Positions 7,299 to 19,781 of a stretch of DNA of 64,000 nucleotides are shown piece by piece (position 1 is the first letter of the stretch; each line of letters starts with the position of its first letter). The DNA comes from Brachybacterium endophyticum (GTDB taxonomy: Bacteria; Actinomycetota; Actinomycetes; Actinomycetales; Dermabacteraceae). Position numbers and translations under genes: made by a program. Location of the stretch: NCBI RefSeq assembly GCF_003130585.1, contig NZ_QFKX01000002.1, positions 620,001 through 684,000 of the forward strand, read 5' to 3'. Below the pieces are notes generated by a model. That model did not search any database, was not told the origin of the DNA, and saw only the letters and a list, made by a program, of their open reading frames with translations.

Positions 7299-8927
7299 TC
7301 AGGGGGCGCCGCGGCCGACCTCCACCACGGTCGACCTCGCCACGTAGGTGCCTTCTCCGATGTACCTCCCCTCGAGGTCGCCCCGGAGACCCGAGAGCAC
7401 CGGATCCGAGGCGGCGTGCCGCTGCACGCTGCCGTAGTAGAGGTCCCCGGGGTGTCGCTCGTCGTAGGAATCGTGGTTCGCCGCCACGCCCGGGACCCCG
7501 TCGCTCACGCGGCGGGTGCTCCCCGGCAGCACCACCTCGTGCACGTTCGGGGCGCTCAGGAACCCGCCTCCGACCTGTGCGCCCTGCAGGTCCAGCTCCG
7601 CGACCGGATCCCCGGTGTACCGCAGGTCGGGGCCGGGGGTGACCGCGGGGTCCAGGCCGATCGGACCATGGGCGACGTTCACCACCTCGGTCGAATCCTG
7701 CGCCGGCAGCACGGTCTGGACCGGGGAGCCCAACGAGAAGCTCGTGGTGACGTCGTAGGTGCCCGCGGCGCCGCTCGTGCTGTTGAAGCCCGGGTCCGCC
7801 GCCAGGTGCGAGGTGATGATCCCGCCCTGGGAGTGGCCCACGAGCATGACCTGTGCGCCGGCGGGGACCTCGGCCTCCGTGAGAGCGGCACGGACGTCGT
7901 CCATCGCCGCCGGGTCCTGGCCCGCCACGAGCCGCAGGTTCGATCCCCAGTCCCGGGAGTTGCCCTGACCGCCGTACGCCTCGGGGACCTCCCCGATCCC
8001 CGCGCCTTCGGTGGGTGGGACCTGCACGATGTAGACCGGATCCCCACCGGCCGTGCTGTGGACCTCCTGAACGCCGATCCGGCCGGTCGCCAGGGAGCCT
8101 GTCGGCCCCTGGCCCTCGCCCTCCATGCGCAGGTCGTCGTTGCCGATGATCAGATCACCGAGGTCGCGCGGGCCGGGATGCTGCTCGGTGTCCACGAGGA
8201 CTCCGGTGACGAGTCCGCCCGGACGGTCGTCGAGGAGCGCCGTGTCCCGGTTCCCCGTCGCCTCGTAGGCGGTGACGCCGGCCGACCCCGCGGTGAGCAG
8301 CCCCGATGCCGTCAGCTCGGCGTACGTGGGCACGCGCTCGCCGGCCGCCCAGTCCTCGAGGATCCCGCCGAGCCGGTCGCCGTCCGCGCGCAGCTGGTCG
8401 ACCGCCGCGCTGCGGCGCCCCAGGGCGTCGATCCCGACCCCGAGACCGTCGAGCCCGAGGTCCCAGCCCCACCCGACGGCCTCGGAGAGCCGGTGGGCGG
8501 AGTGGGAGAGTATCCCCTCGACGCGGGTCTCGAACGGATCCGCCAGGAACGGATCGTCCTCGCGCAGATAGCCCCTGCGCCGCTCGGGAGACGGGGCGGG
8601 CGGGATCCTCGATGCCTCCTCGCCGCCCGATCGGCCGCCCCGGGTCTCGCCGTTCCATTCCACGTCCGAGGCGGCGTCCTGCTCGGCGGCGTGGCGTTCG
8701 GCGCTGAGGCCGAGTGCCACGAGGTCGGTGGGGAGTGAGTGCAGAGGCCCGGTGGACAGCTCCGCCCACGCTGCCCGGAAGGCGTCCGCATCCACTCCCT
8801 TCCAGCTCAGTCCCGCCATCGCCGGGTCGAGGCCGACCCTCAGCGCGTCCATGCGGGCGCTCGCGGCACGGAGCCGGAGGGCGTGCTGCCGCACCTGGGC
8901 GGTGTCCATCCCGAGGAAGCCGTTCAT
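7299..8927 (-). CDS. WXG-type N-terminal domain fused to an alpha/beta-hydrolase
   Basis: A 542-residue two-part protein. Residues 1 to about 95 are helical with a central SWKG turn (W42-K43-G44), the arrangement of WXG100/ESX-type secreted proteins. After a charged Arg/Pro-rich linker (about 95-130) and a second helical region, residues 240-540 contain a lipase-like fold with the nucleophile elbow GHSQGG (S366). Candidate acid and base residues occur downstream (for example H440 and H486 regions). No signal peptide is present, so export through a type VII system is plausible. No ESX genes are in the window. It runs convergent to ileS. The start could instead be the ATG at 8909, six codons in. 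Confidence 0.75.
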   Translation of the reverse strand: MNGFLGMDTAQVRQHALRLRAASARMDALRVGLDPAMAGLSWKGVDADAFRAAWAELSTGPLHSLPTDLVALGLSAERHAAEQDAASDVEWNGETRGGRSGGEEASRIPPAPSPERRRGYLREDDPFLADPFETRVEGILSHSAHRLSEAVGWGWDLGLDGLGVGIDALGRRSAAVDQLRADGDRLGGILEDWAAGERVPTYAELTASGLLTAGSAGVTAYEATGNRDTALLDDRPGGLVTGVLVDTEQHPGPRDLGDLIIGNDDLRMEGEGQGPTGSLATGRIGVQEVHSTAGGDPVYIVQVPPTEGAGIGEVPEAYGGQGNSRDWGSNLRLVAGQDPAAMDDVRAALTEAEVPAGAQVMLVGHSQGGIITSHLAADPGFNSTSGAAGTYDVTTSFSLGSPVQTVLPAQDSTEVVNVAHGPIGLDPAVTPGPDLRYTGDPVAELDLQGAQVGGGFLSAPNVHEVVLPGSTRRVSDGVPGVAANHDSYDERHPGDLYYGSVQRHAASDPVLSGLRGDLEGRYIGEGTYVARSTVVEVGRGAP

Positions 8928-9151
8928 CGGCCGATCCCCGGGACGCCCACGCGCCTGTGCGCCCGCGGCTCCGCGCGCCCTGCTCCGACCTCGCTCTCGC
9001 TGGCGACCACGGCGGCCCTCCTCCTCGTCGACCCGGCCCCCGAGCAGCCGGGGTCGCTCCAGAGGCTAGGGAGAACGTGCGCGTCGGACCACGGGATCCG
9101 GGGGCATGTGGATGCGCGCACGGTGGGGAGGAACGATGCGTTCCCCGCTCG

Positions 9152-9157
9152 TAGACT
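9152..9157 (+). promoter_or_regulatory. -10 element (TAGACT) of folC
   Basis: TAGACT lies 128 bases upstream of the folC GTG. The 357-base gap 8928-9284 between the divergent hydrolase-fusion and folC genes otherwise shows no gene or strong hairpin. Confidence 0.5.
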
Positions 9158-9284
9158 GGACCCGGCGCCGGCACGGCTGTCCCGACCGTCGGCCGACCGC
9201 ACCGGCAGCGCGCCGCCCGTCCTGTGAACAAGGGCGGCCGGTCACCGCGTCGCCCGTCCCACCAGATCGTCCGGAGGAGCCGCA

Positions 9285-10658
9285 GTGCCCCGTGTGTCCC
9301 GTCCCGCGTTCGGCCCCGAGCTGCGCGAGGTCTACGCCGCGCTGCTCGAGCGGGCCCCCGAGAACTGGATCGAGCCCGACCTGGAGCGCATCCGCCGGGT
9401 GATGGAGCTGATGGGGGACCCCCAGAACTCCTACCGCTCGATCCGGATCGCCGGCACCAACGGCAAGACCACCACGGCGCGCATCACCGAGGCGATCCTG
9501 CGCGCAGCGGGCCTGCGCACAGGTCGCACCACCAGCCCCCACCTGCATTCCCCGGTCGAGCGGATCGCCGTCGACGGCGTCCCCGTCGACGAGGAGGCCT
9601 TCGTCCAGGCCTACCGCGACGTCGAGCCCTTCGCGCAGATCGTCGACGCCGAGTCGGAGGAGGCGGGCGGGCCGCGCCTGACCTACTTCGAGTACCTCGT
9701 GGCCATGGCCTATCAGGCGTTCGCGAGCGCCCCGGTGGACGTCGCCGTCGTCGAGACCGGCATGGGCGGCACCTGGGATGCGACGGGCGTGATCGATCCC
9801 GACGTCACCGTGATCACCCCCATCGGCTTCGACCACCAGGAGTACCTGGGGGAGAGCATCGAGGAGATCGCCGGCGAGAAGGCCGGGATCCTCACCGAGC
9901 GTGCGCTCGCCGTGATCGCCGAGCAGCCCGAGCTCGGCGCGGCCGACGTCCTGGCCGAACGGCTCCAGCAGCTCGCCGCGGAGGCCGCGGTCGAGGGCGA
10001 GCAGATCGGGGTGCTCTCGCGCACGCCGGGCGTCGGCGGCCAGCTGGTCACCTTCCAGGGCATGGCCGGCCGCTACGAGGACGTCTTCCTGCCCCTGCTG
10101 GGTGAGCACCAGGCCCACAACGCCCTGCTCGCGATCGCCGCCTGCGAGGCGCTGCTGGGCGGGGGAGAGACGCCGCTCGGTTCCGACCTGCTGACCGAGG
10201 GCCTGGCGACCGTCACCTCTCCCGGGCGCGCCGAGGTGGTGCGCCAGGCGCCGACGGTCCTGGTGGACGCCGCGCACAACCCCGCGGGAGCCGAGGCGCT
10301 GGTCGCGACCGTGCGCGAGAGCTTCCGCTTCACCCGCACCATCGGCCTGGTCGGCATCCTCCAGGAGAAGGACGCCGAGCAGCTGCTCGCGACCCTCGAG
10401 CCGCTGCTGGACTCCGTGGTGATCACCCAGTCCTCCTCCCCGCGGGCGATCCCCGCCGACCGTCTCGCGGACATCGCCCGCGAGGTCTTCGAGGACGAGG
10501 AGCGCGTGCTGGAGGCCGCCTCGCTGCCCGATGCGATCCAGAGGGCCGTCGACCTCGCCGAGGACGCAGGTGACCAGTTCGGCGGCGTCGTGGCAGCCGG
10601 GTCCGTGACCCTCGCCGCCGAGGTGCGCGATCTCCTCGGCGCCGGGGAGGAGGACTGA
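9285..10658 (+). CDS. folC: Folylpolyglutamate synthase / dihydrofolate synthase
   Basis: A 457-residue Mur-ligase-family enzyme that adds glutamate to dihydropteroate and to reduced folates in the cytoplasm. The ATP-binding loop is AGTNGKTT (K61). The folC-specific TSPHLHSPVERI segment, the VVETGMGGTWDAT motif and the C-terminal VDAAHNPAGAEAL motif are all present, in the usual order and at normal length. The GTG start at 9285 follows a GGAGGAG ribosome binding site. It is followed after two bases by the DUF4233 gene, a pairing conserved across actinobacteria. Unlike many relatives it is not preceded by valS. Confidence 0.96.
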   Translation: MPRVSRPAFGPELREVYAALLERAPENWIEPDLERIRRVMELMGDPQNSYRSIRIAGTNGKTTTARITEAILRAAGLRTGRTTSPHLHSPVERIAVDGVPVDEEAFVQAYRDVEPFAQIVDAESEEAGGPRLTYFEYLVAMAYQAFASAPVDVAVVETGMGGTWDATGVIDPDVTVITPIGFDHQEYLGESIEEIAGEKAGILTERALAVIAEQPELGAADVLAERLQQLAAEAAVEGEQIGVLSRTPGVGGQLVTFQGMAGRYEDVFLPLLGEHQAHNALLAIAACEALLGGGETPLGSDLLTEGLATVTSPGRAEVVRQAPTVLVDAAHNPAGAEALVATVRESFRFTRTIGLVGILQEKDAEQLLATLEPLLDSVVITQSSSPRAIPADRLADIAREVFEDEERVLEAASLPDAIQRAVDLAEDAGDQFGGVVAAGSVTLAAEVRDLLGAGEED

Positions 10659-10660
10659 TC

Positions 10661-11083
10661 ATGCTCCCGGACCTCACGCCCTCCCGGCGCCCCCACGGTG
10701 CGCAGCGGATGCTCAGCTCCACCACGCTCACCGTCGAGGCGCTCGTGGCGTTCTTCGCCGCCCTCGTCTCCCATCAGCTGAATCCGGCCGACCGCCTCCC
10801 CGTGTGGTCCCTCTCCCTGGTGACCGCCCTGCTCCTGGTCGCCTGCGCCGGGATGCTGCGCAAGCGCGGCTGGCCGTACGTGCTGGGGGCCGTGCTGCAG
10901 ATCCCGATGATCCTGCTGGGCATCTGGGTCCCCGCCATGTGGATCGTCGGCATCCTCTTCGCCGCGCTCTACGTGTTCGGCGTGCTCAAGGGCCACACCC
11001 TGGATGCCCAGAAGGACGCCGTCGACGCGCGCTACTGGGCTGCGCATCCCGAGGACGCGCCCTCGGCGTCGACGGGCGACTGA
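10661..11083 (+). CDS. DUF4233 membrane protein
   Basis: A 140-residue integral membrane protein of the DUF4233 family, regularly found directly after folC in actinobacteria. Hydrophobic segments lie at about 25-42, 48-65, 72-92 and 94-110. The basic LRKRGWPY loop and the hydrophilic end (VDARYWAAHPEDA) are typical. The ATG is two bases after the folC stop, so translation is probably coupled. Its role is unknown. Confidence 0.88.
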   Translation: MLPDLTPSRRPHGAQRMLSSTTLTVEALVAFFAALVSHQLNPADRLPVWSLSLVTALLLVACAGMLRKRGWPYVLGAVLQIPMILLGIWVPAMWIVGILFAALYVFGVLKGHTLDAQKDAVDARYWAAHPEDAPSASTGD

Positions 11084-11119
11084 GATCTCGACGATGCGGT
11101 GACCACGGCCGTCGGCCGA

Positions 11120-11125
11120 TACAGT
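11120..11125 (+). promoter_or_regulatory. -10 element of a leaderless ndk promoter
   Basis: TACAGT ends six bases before the ndk ATG (11132). Transcription would therefore begin at or next to the start codon. No ribosome binding site is visible, which agrees with a leaderless mRNA. Confidence 0.6.
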
Positions 11126-11131
11126 CGGGCC

Positions 11132-11554
11132 ATGACCGAACGCACTCTGATCCTGCTCAAGCCCGACGCCGTCGAGCGCGGCCTGCGCGGCGAGATCCTG
11201 CGCCGCCTCGAGGCCAAGGGCTACGGCATCCTCGCTCTCGACCAGCGGGTCCCCGATCCCGACACCCTCGCCCAGCACTACGCCGAGCACGAGGGCAAGC
11301 CCTTCCACGCCCCTCTCGTGACGTACATGGGGTCCGGCCCGCTGGTCGCGCTGGTCGCCGAGGGCGAGGGCGTGATCGCCGGGTTCCGCTCCCTCGCCGG
11401 GGCCACCAACCCCACCGAGGCCGCTCCCGGGTCCATCCGCGGTGATCTCGCCCGCGAGTGGGACGCCCCGGTGATCCAGAACCTCGTGCACGGCTCCGAC
11501 TCCACCGAGTCCGCCGAGCGCGAGATCGGCATCTGGTTCCCCGGCCTCGTCTGA
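11132..11554 (+). CDS. ndk: Nucleoside-diphosphate kinase
   Basis: A 140-residue cytoplasmic kinase that balances nucleoside triphosphate pools by ping-pong transfer through a phosphohistidine. The catalytic His is H120 in NLVHGSDS. The N-terminal ERTLILLKPDAV strand and the conserved ATNPTEAAPGSIRGD segment are complete, and the length is normal. The ATG at 11132 is chosen over an in-frame ATG at 11099 because homologs begin with TERTL and because a -10 hexamer sits immediately upstream. Confidence 0.97.
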   Translation: MTERTLILLKPDAVERGLRGEILRRLEAKGYGILALDQRVPDPDTLAQHYAEHEGKPFHAPLVTYMGSGPLVALVAEGEGVIAGFRSLAGATNPTEAAPGSIRGDLAREWDAPVIQNLVHGSDSTESAEREIGIWFPGLV

Positions 11555-11697
11555 CACTGCGCTCGTCGGTCCCGTACACCGGGGCCGGCGAGCGCTCCGG
11601 CCCGCCCGTGCGGCGGGCACCGACGACGCACGAGAATGTGACCAAGGTCGCACCGACGCCGCTCCCCAGGATGGTGGTGCCGGCGTGCCCGGATCGT

Positions 11698-11703
11698 CAG
11701 AAT
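11698..11703 (+). promoter_or_regulatory. -10 element of a leaderless promoter for the 49-residue membrane protein
   Basis: CAGAAT ends six bases before the ATG at 11710, the same spacing as at ndk. No ribosome binding site is seen. Confidence 0.5.
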
Positions 11704-11709
11704 GACGCC

Positions 11710-11859
11710 ATGGGCATCGTGGTGGTCGTCTTCCTTCTCTTCGCAGTCGTGGTGGGTGCGCTCGTCCTCGTGCTGACGGCGCTCAGCGCGCGCTCGGTCG
11801 AGCGCGGCGAGGACGGCACCGTCCTGCGCGGATCCTCCCGCACGCGACGCGGGGCCTGA
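11710..11859 (+). CDS. 49-residue single-pass membrane protein
   Basis: A short frame encodes a protein with one strongly hydrophobic N-terminal helix (about residues 2-26, rich in Val and Leu) followed by a charged, Arg-rich tail (SVERGEDGTVLRGSSRTRRGA). Third codon positions are almost all G or C. The start is supported by a leaderless-type promoter rather than by a ribosome binding site. I do not recognise a family. It lies between ndk and ftsY and could be a small accessory membrane factor. Confidence 0.55.
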   Translation: MGIVVVVFLLFAVVVGALVLVLTALSARSVERGEDGTVLRGSSRTRRGA

Positions 11860-11907
11860 ACGGACGCGGGGCCTGAACACCTGATCCCTCCCTCCCGTCA
11901 GGCCCCC

Positions 11908-11913
11908 TACACT
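11908..11913 (+). promoter_or_regulatory. -10 element (TACACT) of ftsY
   Basis: TACACT lies 46 bases before the ftsY GTG, giving a short leader with a GGAGG ribosome binding site. Confidence 0.55.
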
Positions 11914-11959
11914 GTTCGAGGCCCGCGCCGACCGGCGCCGTTCGACCCGGAGGTGACCA

Positions 11960-13465
11960 GTGGACCCGAATGACATCCTCGCCGTTCTCGCCGGTGCTGG
12001 AGGCGGCATCGTCGTCATCGGTGCCGGCGCCTGGGCATGGGTGCGCAGCAAGGGGCGTCGCGGCTCCGGAGGGGACGAGCAGGGCCCCTCGACCCGCAGC
12101 GGCGGCACCACCACCGCCCAGCGCCCCCGCAGCGACCGCCCTGCGGCGCCCACCTGGGGCGACACGCTCTCCGCCCCGACGCGCCCCGGCAGCCAGGACG
12201 CCTCGACGGCCACCGGGGCCTCGGCCGACCAGCCCTCGACCGCCGAGGAGCAGACGCCGCGCACGCCCACCGCCGAGGGCGAGGGTCGTCCCACGACGAG
12301 CAGCGAGGCCTCCGCCCGCGCCGCGCACCCCTCGAACCCGGTCATCCCGGGGACGGAACCTTCTCGCACCCAGAGCCCCGACACCGCGGCGACTGACCGC
12401 CCCGGCACGGCGCCCTCGGCGCCCTCGGCGCCCGCCGACGAGACGGCGCAGACCGAGGTCGCGCCGGCACCGGGCGACGCCGCCGGTGCCGAGACCGCAC
12501 CGCCGCTGGAGACCCCCGAGCCCGCGGCCGGGCGCATGGAGCGCCTGCGCGACCGTCTCTCGCGCTCGGGCAGCATCGGTCGCGGGCTCCTCGGGCTGCT
12601 GACCAGCGGCAACATCGACGAGAACACCTGGGACGAGATCGAGGAGACGCTGCTGATGGCAGACCTCGGTCCGGATGCCACCGACGAGCTCATGCAGAAC
12701 CTGCGCCGGCGCATCCAGGTGATCGGCACCGAGGATCCCGAGCAGATCCGCGAGGCGCTGCGCACCGAGCTGCTGGCTCTGGTGGACCCGGAGCTCGACC
12801 GGCGACTCGCCGCCAGCCGGCGCACCGCCCCCGACGGCACCGAGGTGCCCTCGGTCGCCCTCATGGTCGGGGTCAACGGCACCGGCAAGACGACCACGGT
12901 CGGCAAGCTCGCCCGCGTGCTCGTCGCCGAGGGCCGCACCGTCGTGCTCGGCGCCGCCGACACCTTCCGTGCGGCCGCCGCCGATCAGCTCGCGACCTGG
13001 GGGTCCCGGGTCGGTGTGGACACGGTGCGCTCCGACCGCGACGGCGCCGATCCCGCCTCCGTGGCCTTCGACGCCGTCACCGAGGGGATCACCCAGGGCG
13101 CCGACGTCGTCATCGTCGACACCGCCGGGCGCCTGCAGAACAAGCGTGACCTCATGGACCAGCTCGGCAAGGTGCGCCGGGTCGCCCAGAAGGCCCTGCA
13201 CGGCGACGAGGTCGCGGAGGTCCTGCTGGTCCTGGACGCCACCACCGGGCAGAACGGCATGCAGCAGGCCAAGGTGTTCGCGGAGGTCGTCGAGGTCACC
13301 GGCATCGTCCTCACCAAGCTCGACGGCACCGCCAAGGGCGGCATCGTCGTCAACGTCCAGCGCGCCCTCGGGGTGCCGGTGAAGATGGTGGGACTCGGCG
13401 AGGGCATGGACGACCTCGCACCCTTCGACGCCCACGGATTCGTCGACGCCCTGCTGGAGGCCTGA
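11960..13465 (+). CDS. ftsY: Signal recognition particle receptor FtsY
   Basis: A 501-residue SRP GTPase that docks Ffh-ribosome complexes at the membrane. Residues 5-27 are hydrophobic and may anchor it. Residues 33-195 form a long Pro/Ala/Thr/Glu-rich disordered A region. The N domain starts near 196, and the G domain has the P-loop GVNGTGKTT (G304-T312), DTFRAAA, DTAGRLQNK and TKLDGTAKGG. The GTG at 11960 follows CCGGAGGTGACCA. In most actinobacteria smc precedes ftsY; here a membrane micro-protein and ndk do. It is followed by the amtB-glnB-glnD cluster. Confidence 0.96.
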   Translation: MDPNDILAVLAGAGGGIVVIGAGAWAWVRSKGRRGSGGDEQGPSTRSGGTTTAQRPRSDRPAAPTWGDTLSAPTRPGSQDASTATGASADQPSTAEEQTPRTPTAEGEGRPTTSSEASARAAHPSNPVIPGTEPSRTQSPDTAATDRPGTAPSAPSAPADETAQTEVAPAPGDAAGAETAPPLETPEPAAGRMERLRDRLSRSGSIGRGLLGLLTSGNIDENTWDEIEETLLMADLGPDATDELMQNLRRRIQVIGTEDPEQIREALRTELLALVDPELDRRLAASRRTAPDGTEVPSVALMVGVNGTGKTTTVGKLARVLVAEGRTVVLGAADTFRAAAADQLATWGSRVGVDTVRSDRDGADPASVAFDAVTEGITQGADVVIVDTAGRLQNKRDLMDQLGKVRRVAQKALHGDEVAEVLLVLDATTGQNGMQQAKVFAEVVEVTGIVLTKLDGTAKGGIVVNVQRALGVPVKMVGLGEGMDDLAPFDAHGFVDALLEA

Positions 13466-13473
13466 GCCCGGTC

Positions 13474-13677
13474 TCAGCCGGGTCGCGACGTCTGGATCAC
13501 CCCGTGGACGCCCACGGTCCGGTCCGCGACCTGGGAGATCGTGAAGGCGGCCGAGAGGACGCGTAGGGCCGTCGCCCCCAACAGGGAGCGGCGGCCCTTG
13601 CTCGTCCCGTCGTGGTGGCGGCGTGCTCTCCGAGATCGCGGGGCGTCCCCCCGGGGCCTCCCACCGAGGCCTCTCAC
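13474..13677 (-). CDS. Small hypothetical protein or gene remnant
   Basis: A 67-codon frame on the minus strand in the 400-base gap between ftsY and amtB. The last 40 codons look coding: about 95% end in G or C, and they encode a hydrophobic segment (LLGATALRVLSAAFTIS) and a conserved-looking tail. The first 27 codons are Arg/Gly-rich and less gene-like. The GTG start has a GAAGGCGG stretch upstream. It could be a small secreted or membrane protein with an RR-led signal-like region, or the end of a decayed gene. No family recognised. Confidence 0.35.
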   Translation of the reverse strand: MRGLGGRPRGDAPRSRRARRHHDGTSKGRRSLLGATALRVLSAAFTISQVADRTVGVHGVIQTSRPG

Positions 13678-13734
13678 GCCGCCTTCGGAGCACTGCGGCC
13701 CCGGGGCGCGGTCGTCTTGGGGGACGGACGTCCG

Positions 13735-13750
13735 GTCACGAAATGATCAC
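13735..13750. promoter_or_regulatory. Weak GlnR-like paired half-sites upstream of amtB
   Basis: GTCAC and ATCAC are separated by six bases, loosely like the GTNAC-n6-GAAAC spacing of actinobacterial GlnR sites. Only the first half fits well. The position, 115 bases before amtB, is right for nitrogen control, but the match is poor. Confidence 0.2.
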
Positions 13751-13865
13751 GACGCCCTCTCGCATGGGCGTTCGCAGGAGTCTCGGCCCACCATGTCGCT
13801 ACGGCCCGTCCCGGGCCCACCGGCCCTCCGCAGGAGGCCCCGGTTCCTCCGAGACAGGACTGGAC

Positions 13866-17996
<4,131 letters not shown>

Positions 17997-18080
17997 GCGC
18001 TCCCGCGCGCCACGGGGCATGCCCGGAGGGGGCGCCCCCGCGGGCCGGGCCGGGCCGCGCGGGTGAGGTGGGCCGCGCTG

Positions 18081-18096
18081 CATGCCCGCGGGCATG
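18081..18096. repeat. 16-bp perfect palindrome in the ffh promoter region
   Basis: CATGCCCGCGGGCATG is a perfect inverted repeat ending 20 bases upstream of the -10 hexamer at 18117, so it overlaps or abuts the -35 position. It could bind a dimeric regulator. Confidence 0.4.
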
Positions 18097-18116
18097 GCGT
18101 GCACGGGGCGGCTGAC

Positions 18117-18122
18117 TACACT
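18117..18122 (+). promoter_or_regulatory. -10 element (TACACT) of ffh
   Basis: TACACT lies 35 bases before the ffh GTG. The leader carries an AAGGGGA ribosome binding site. Confidence 0.55.
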
Positions 18123-18157
18123 GGGGCGGTCCGTCCGAGCAAGGGGAAGCCGCTTTC

Positions 18158-19750
18158 GTGTTCAACAACCTCTCCGACCGCATCACAGCGTCCCTCCAGG
18201 GGCTGCGAGGCCATGGCCGTCTGAGCGAGGCGGACGTCGACAAGACGATCCGCGAGATCCGCCGCGCCCTGCTGGACGCCGACGTCGCCGTCAGCGTCGT
18301 GCGCTCCTTCACCGGCGCCGTGCGTGAGCGGGCCCTCGGCGAGGAGGTCTCCAAGGCGCTGAACCCCGCCCAGCAGGTCGTCAAGATCGTCAACGACGAG
18401 CTGGTGACCGTCCTCGGCGGTGCGACCGGGGAGCTGTCCTTCGCCAAGAACCCGCCCACGGTGATCATGCTCGCGGGCCTCCAGGGCGCCGGCAAGACCA
18501 CTCTGGCCGGCAAGCTCGCGAAGTGGATGAAGGGGGAGGGGCACACCCCGATCCTGGTCGCCGCCGACCTGCAGCGACCCAACGCCGTGAACCAGCTCCA
18601 GATCGTCGGCGAGCGTGCGGGCGTGCCCGTCTTCGCGCCCGAGCCGGGCAACGGCGTGGGCGATCCGGTGCAGGTGGCGCTGAACGGTGTCTCGACCGCC
18701 CAGTTCCAGCAGCACGACGTGGTCATCGTCGACACCGCCGGTCGCCTCGGCATCGACGAGGAGATGATGCAGCAGGCGCGCGACATCCGCGACGCCGTGC
18801 ATCCGGACGAGACCCTCTTCGTGGTCGACGCGATGATCGGGCAGGACGCCGCGAGGGTCGCCGAGGCCTTCCGCGACGGCGTCGGCTTCTCCGGTGTGGT
18901 GCTCTCCAAGCTCGACGGTGATGCCCGCGGTGGTGCCGCGCTCTCGATCACCGGTGTCACCGAGCGGCCGATCCTGTTCGCCTCCACCGGCGAGCAGCTC
19001 GGCGACTTCGAGCGCTTCCACCCCGACCGCATGGCCAGCCGGATCCTGGACATGGGTGACGTGCTCACCCTCATCGAGCAGGCCGAGCGCACCTTCGACC
19101 AGGCCGAGGCCGAGAAGACCGCGAGCAAGCTCCAGAGCGGCCAGGACCTCTCCCTGGACGACTTCCTGGGGATGATGCAGCAGATCAAGAAGATGGGCAG
19201 CCTCAAGAAGATGCTCGGCATGATGCCGAACATGGGGCAGTTCCGCGATCAGCTGGACAACTTCGACGACAGCCAGCTGGGCCGCATCGAGGCGATCATC
19301 CGCTCGATGACGCCGGCAGAGCGCGCCGATCCCAAGATCATCAACGGCTCGCGCCGCTCGCGCATCGCCAAGGGCTCCGGCTCGACCGTCCAGCAGATCA
19401 ACCAGCTGCTGGAGAACTTCAAGAACGCCCAGCAGGCAATGCGGTCGATGGGCGGTCGCGGCGGCATGGGCGGCGGCATGCCGGGCATGCCCGGCATGGG
19501 AGCGGGCAAGAAGTCCCGCGGCCGCATGCAGGCCCCCGCCAAGAAGGGCAAGAAGTCCAAGTCGAAGAACCCCGCCAAGGCCGCTCGTGAGGAGGCCGAG
19601 GCCGCGCGCCGCGCCGCCGAGCAGCCCGCGAGCAGCGGCTCGGCCTTCGGCGGCGGGGCGCCCTCCGGTCAGGGTGCCGGCGATCTCTCGGACATCGACC
19701 CCTCGCAGCTGCCGCCCGAGATGCAGAAGCTCTTCGGCAAGGGGCGCTGA
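18158..19750 (+). CDS. ffh: Signal recognition particle protein Ffh
   Basis: A 530-residue SRP54 GTPase that binds 4.5S RNA and hydrophobic signal sequences on nascent chains, then docks with FtsY. The N domain is 1-90. The G domain has the P-loop GLQGAGKTT (G107-T115), DTAGRLGID and SKLDGDARGG. The Met-rich M domain runs from about 300 to 455 (GMMQQIKKMGSLKKMLGMMP; SGSTVQQIN). After it comes a Gly/Met-rich stretch (GGRGGMGGGMPGMPGMG) and a basic, Ala-rich tail, longer than in E. coli. GTG 18158 follows AAGGGGA. The gene is preceded by its own promoter rather than being read from glnD alone. Confidence 0.97.
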   Translation: MFNNLSDRITASLQGLRGHGRLSEADVDKTIREIRRALLDADVAVSVVRSFTGAVRERALGEEVSKALNPAQQVVKIVNDELVTVLGGATGELSFAKNPPTVIMLAGLQGAGKTTLAGKLAKWMKGEGHTPILVAADLQRPNAVNQLQIVGERAGVPVFAPEPGNGVGDPVQVALNGVSTAQFQQHDVVIVDTAGRLGIDEEMMQQARDIRDAVHPDETLFVVDAMIGQDAARVAEAFRDGVGFSGVVLSKLDGDARGGAALSITGVTERPILFASTGEQLGDFERFHPDRMASRILDMGDVLTLIEQAERTFDQAEAEKTASKLQSGQDLSLDDFLGMMQQIKKMGSLKKMLGMMPNMGQFRDQLDNFDDSQLGRIEAIIRSMTPAERADPKIINGSRRSRIAKGSGSTVQQINQLLENFKNAQQAMRSMGGRGGMGGGMPGMPGMGAGKKSRGRMQAPAKKGKKSKSKNPAKAAREEAEAARRAAEQPASSGSAFGGGAPSGQGAGDLSDIDPSQLPPEMQKLFGKGR

Positions 19751-19781
19751 GCACCGGGACCGTCCCCGCGTTCGCCGTCCC

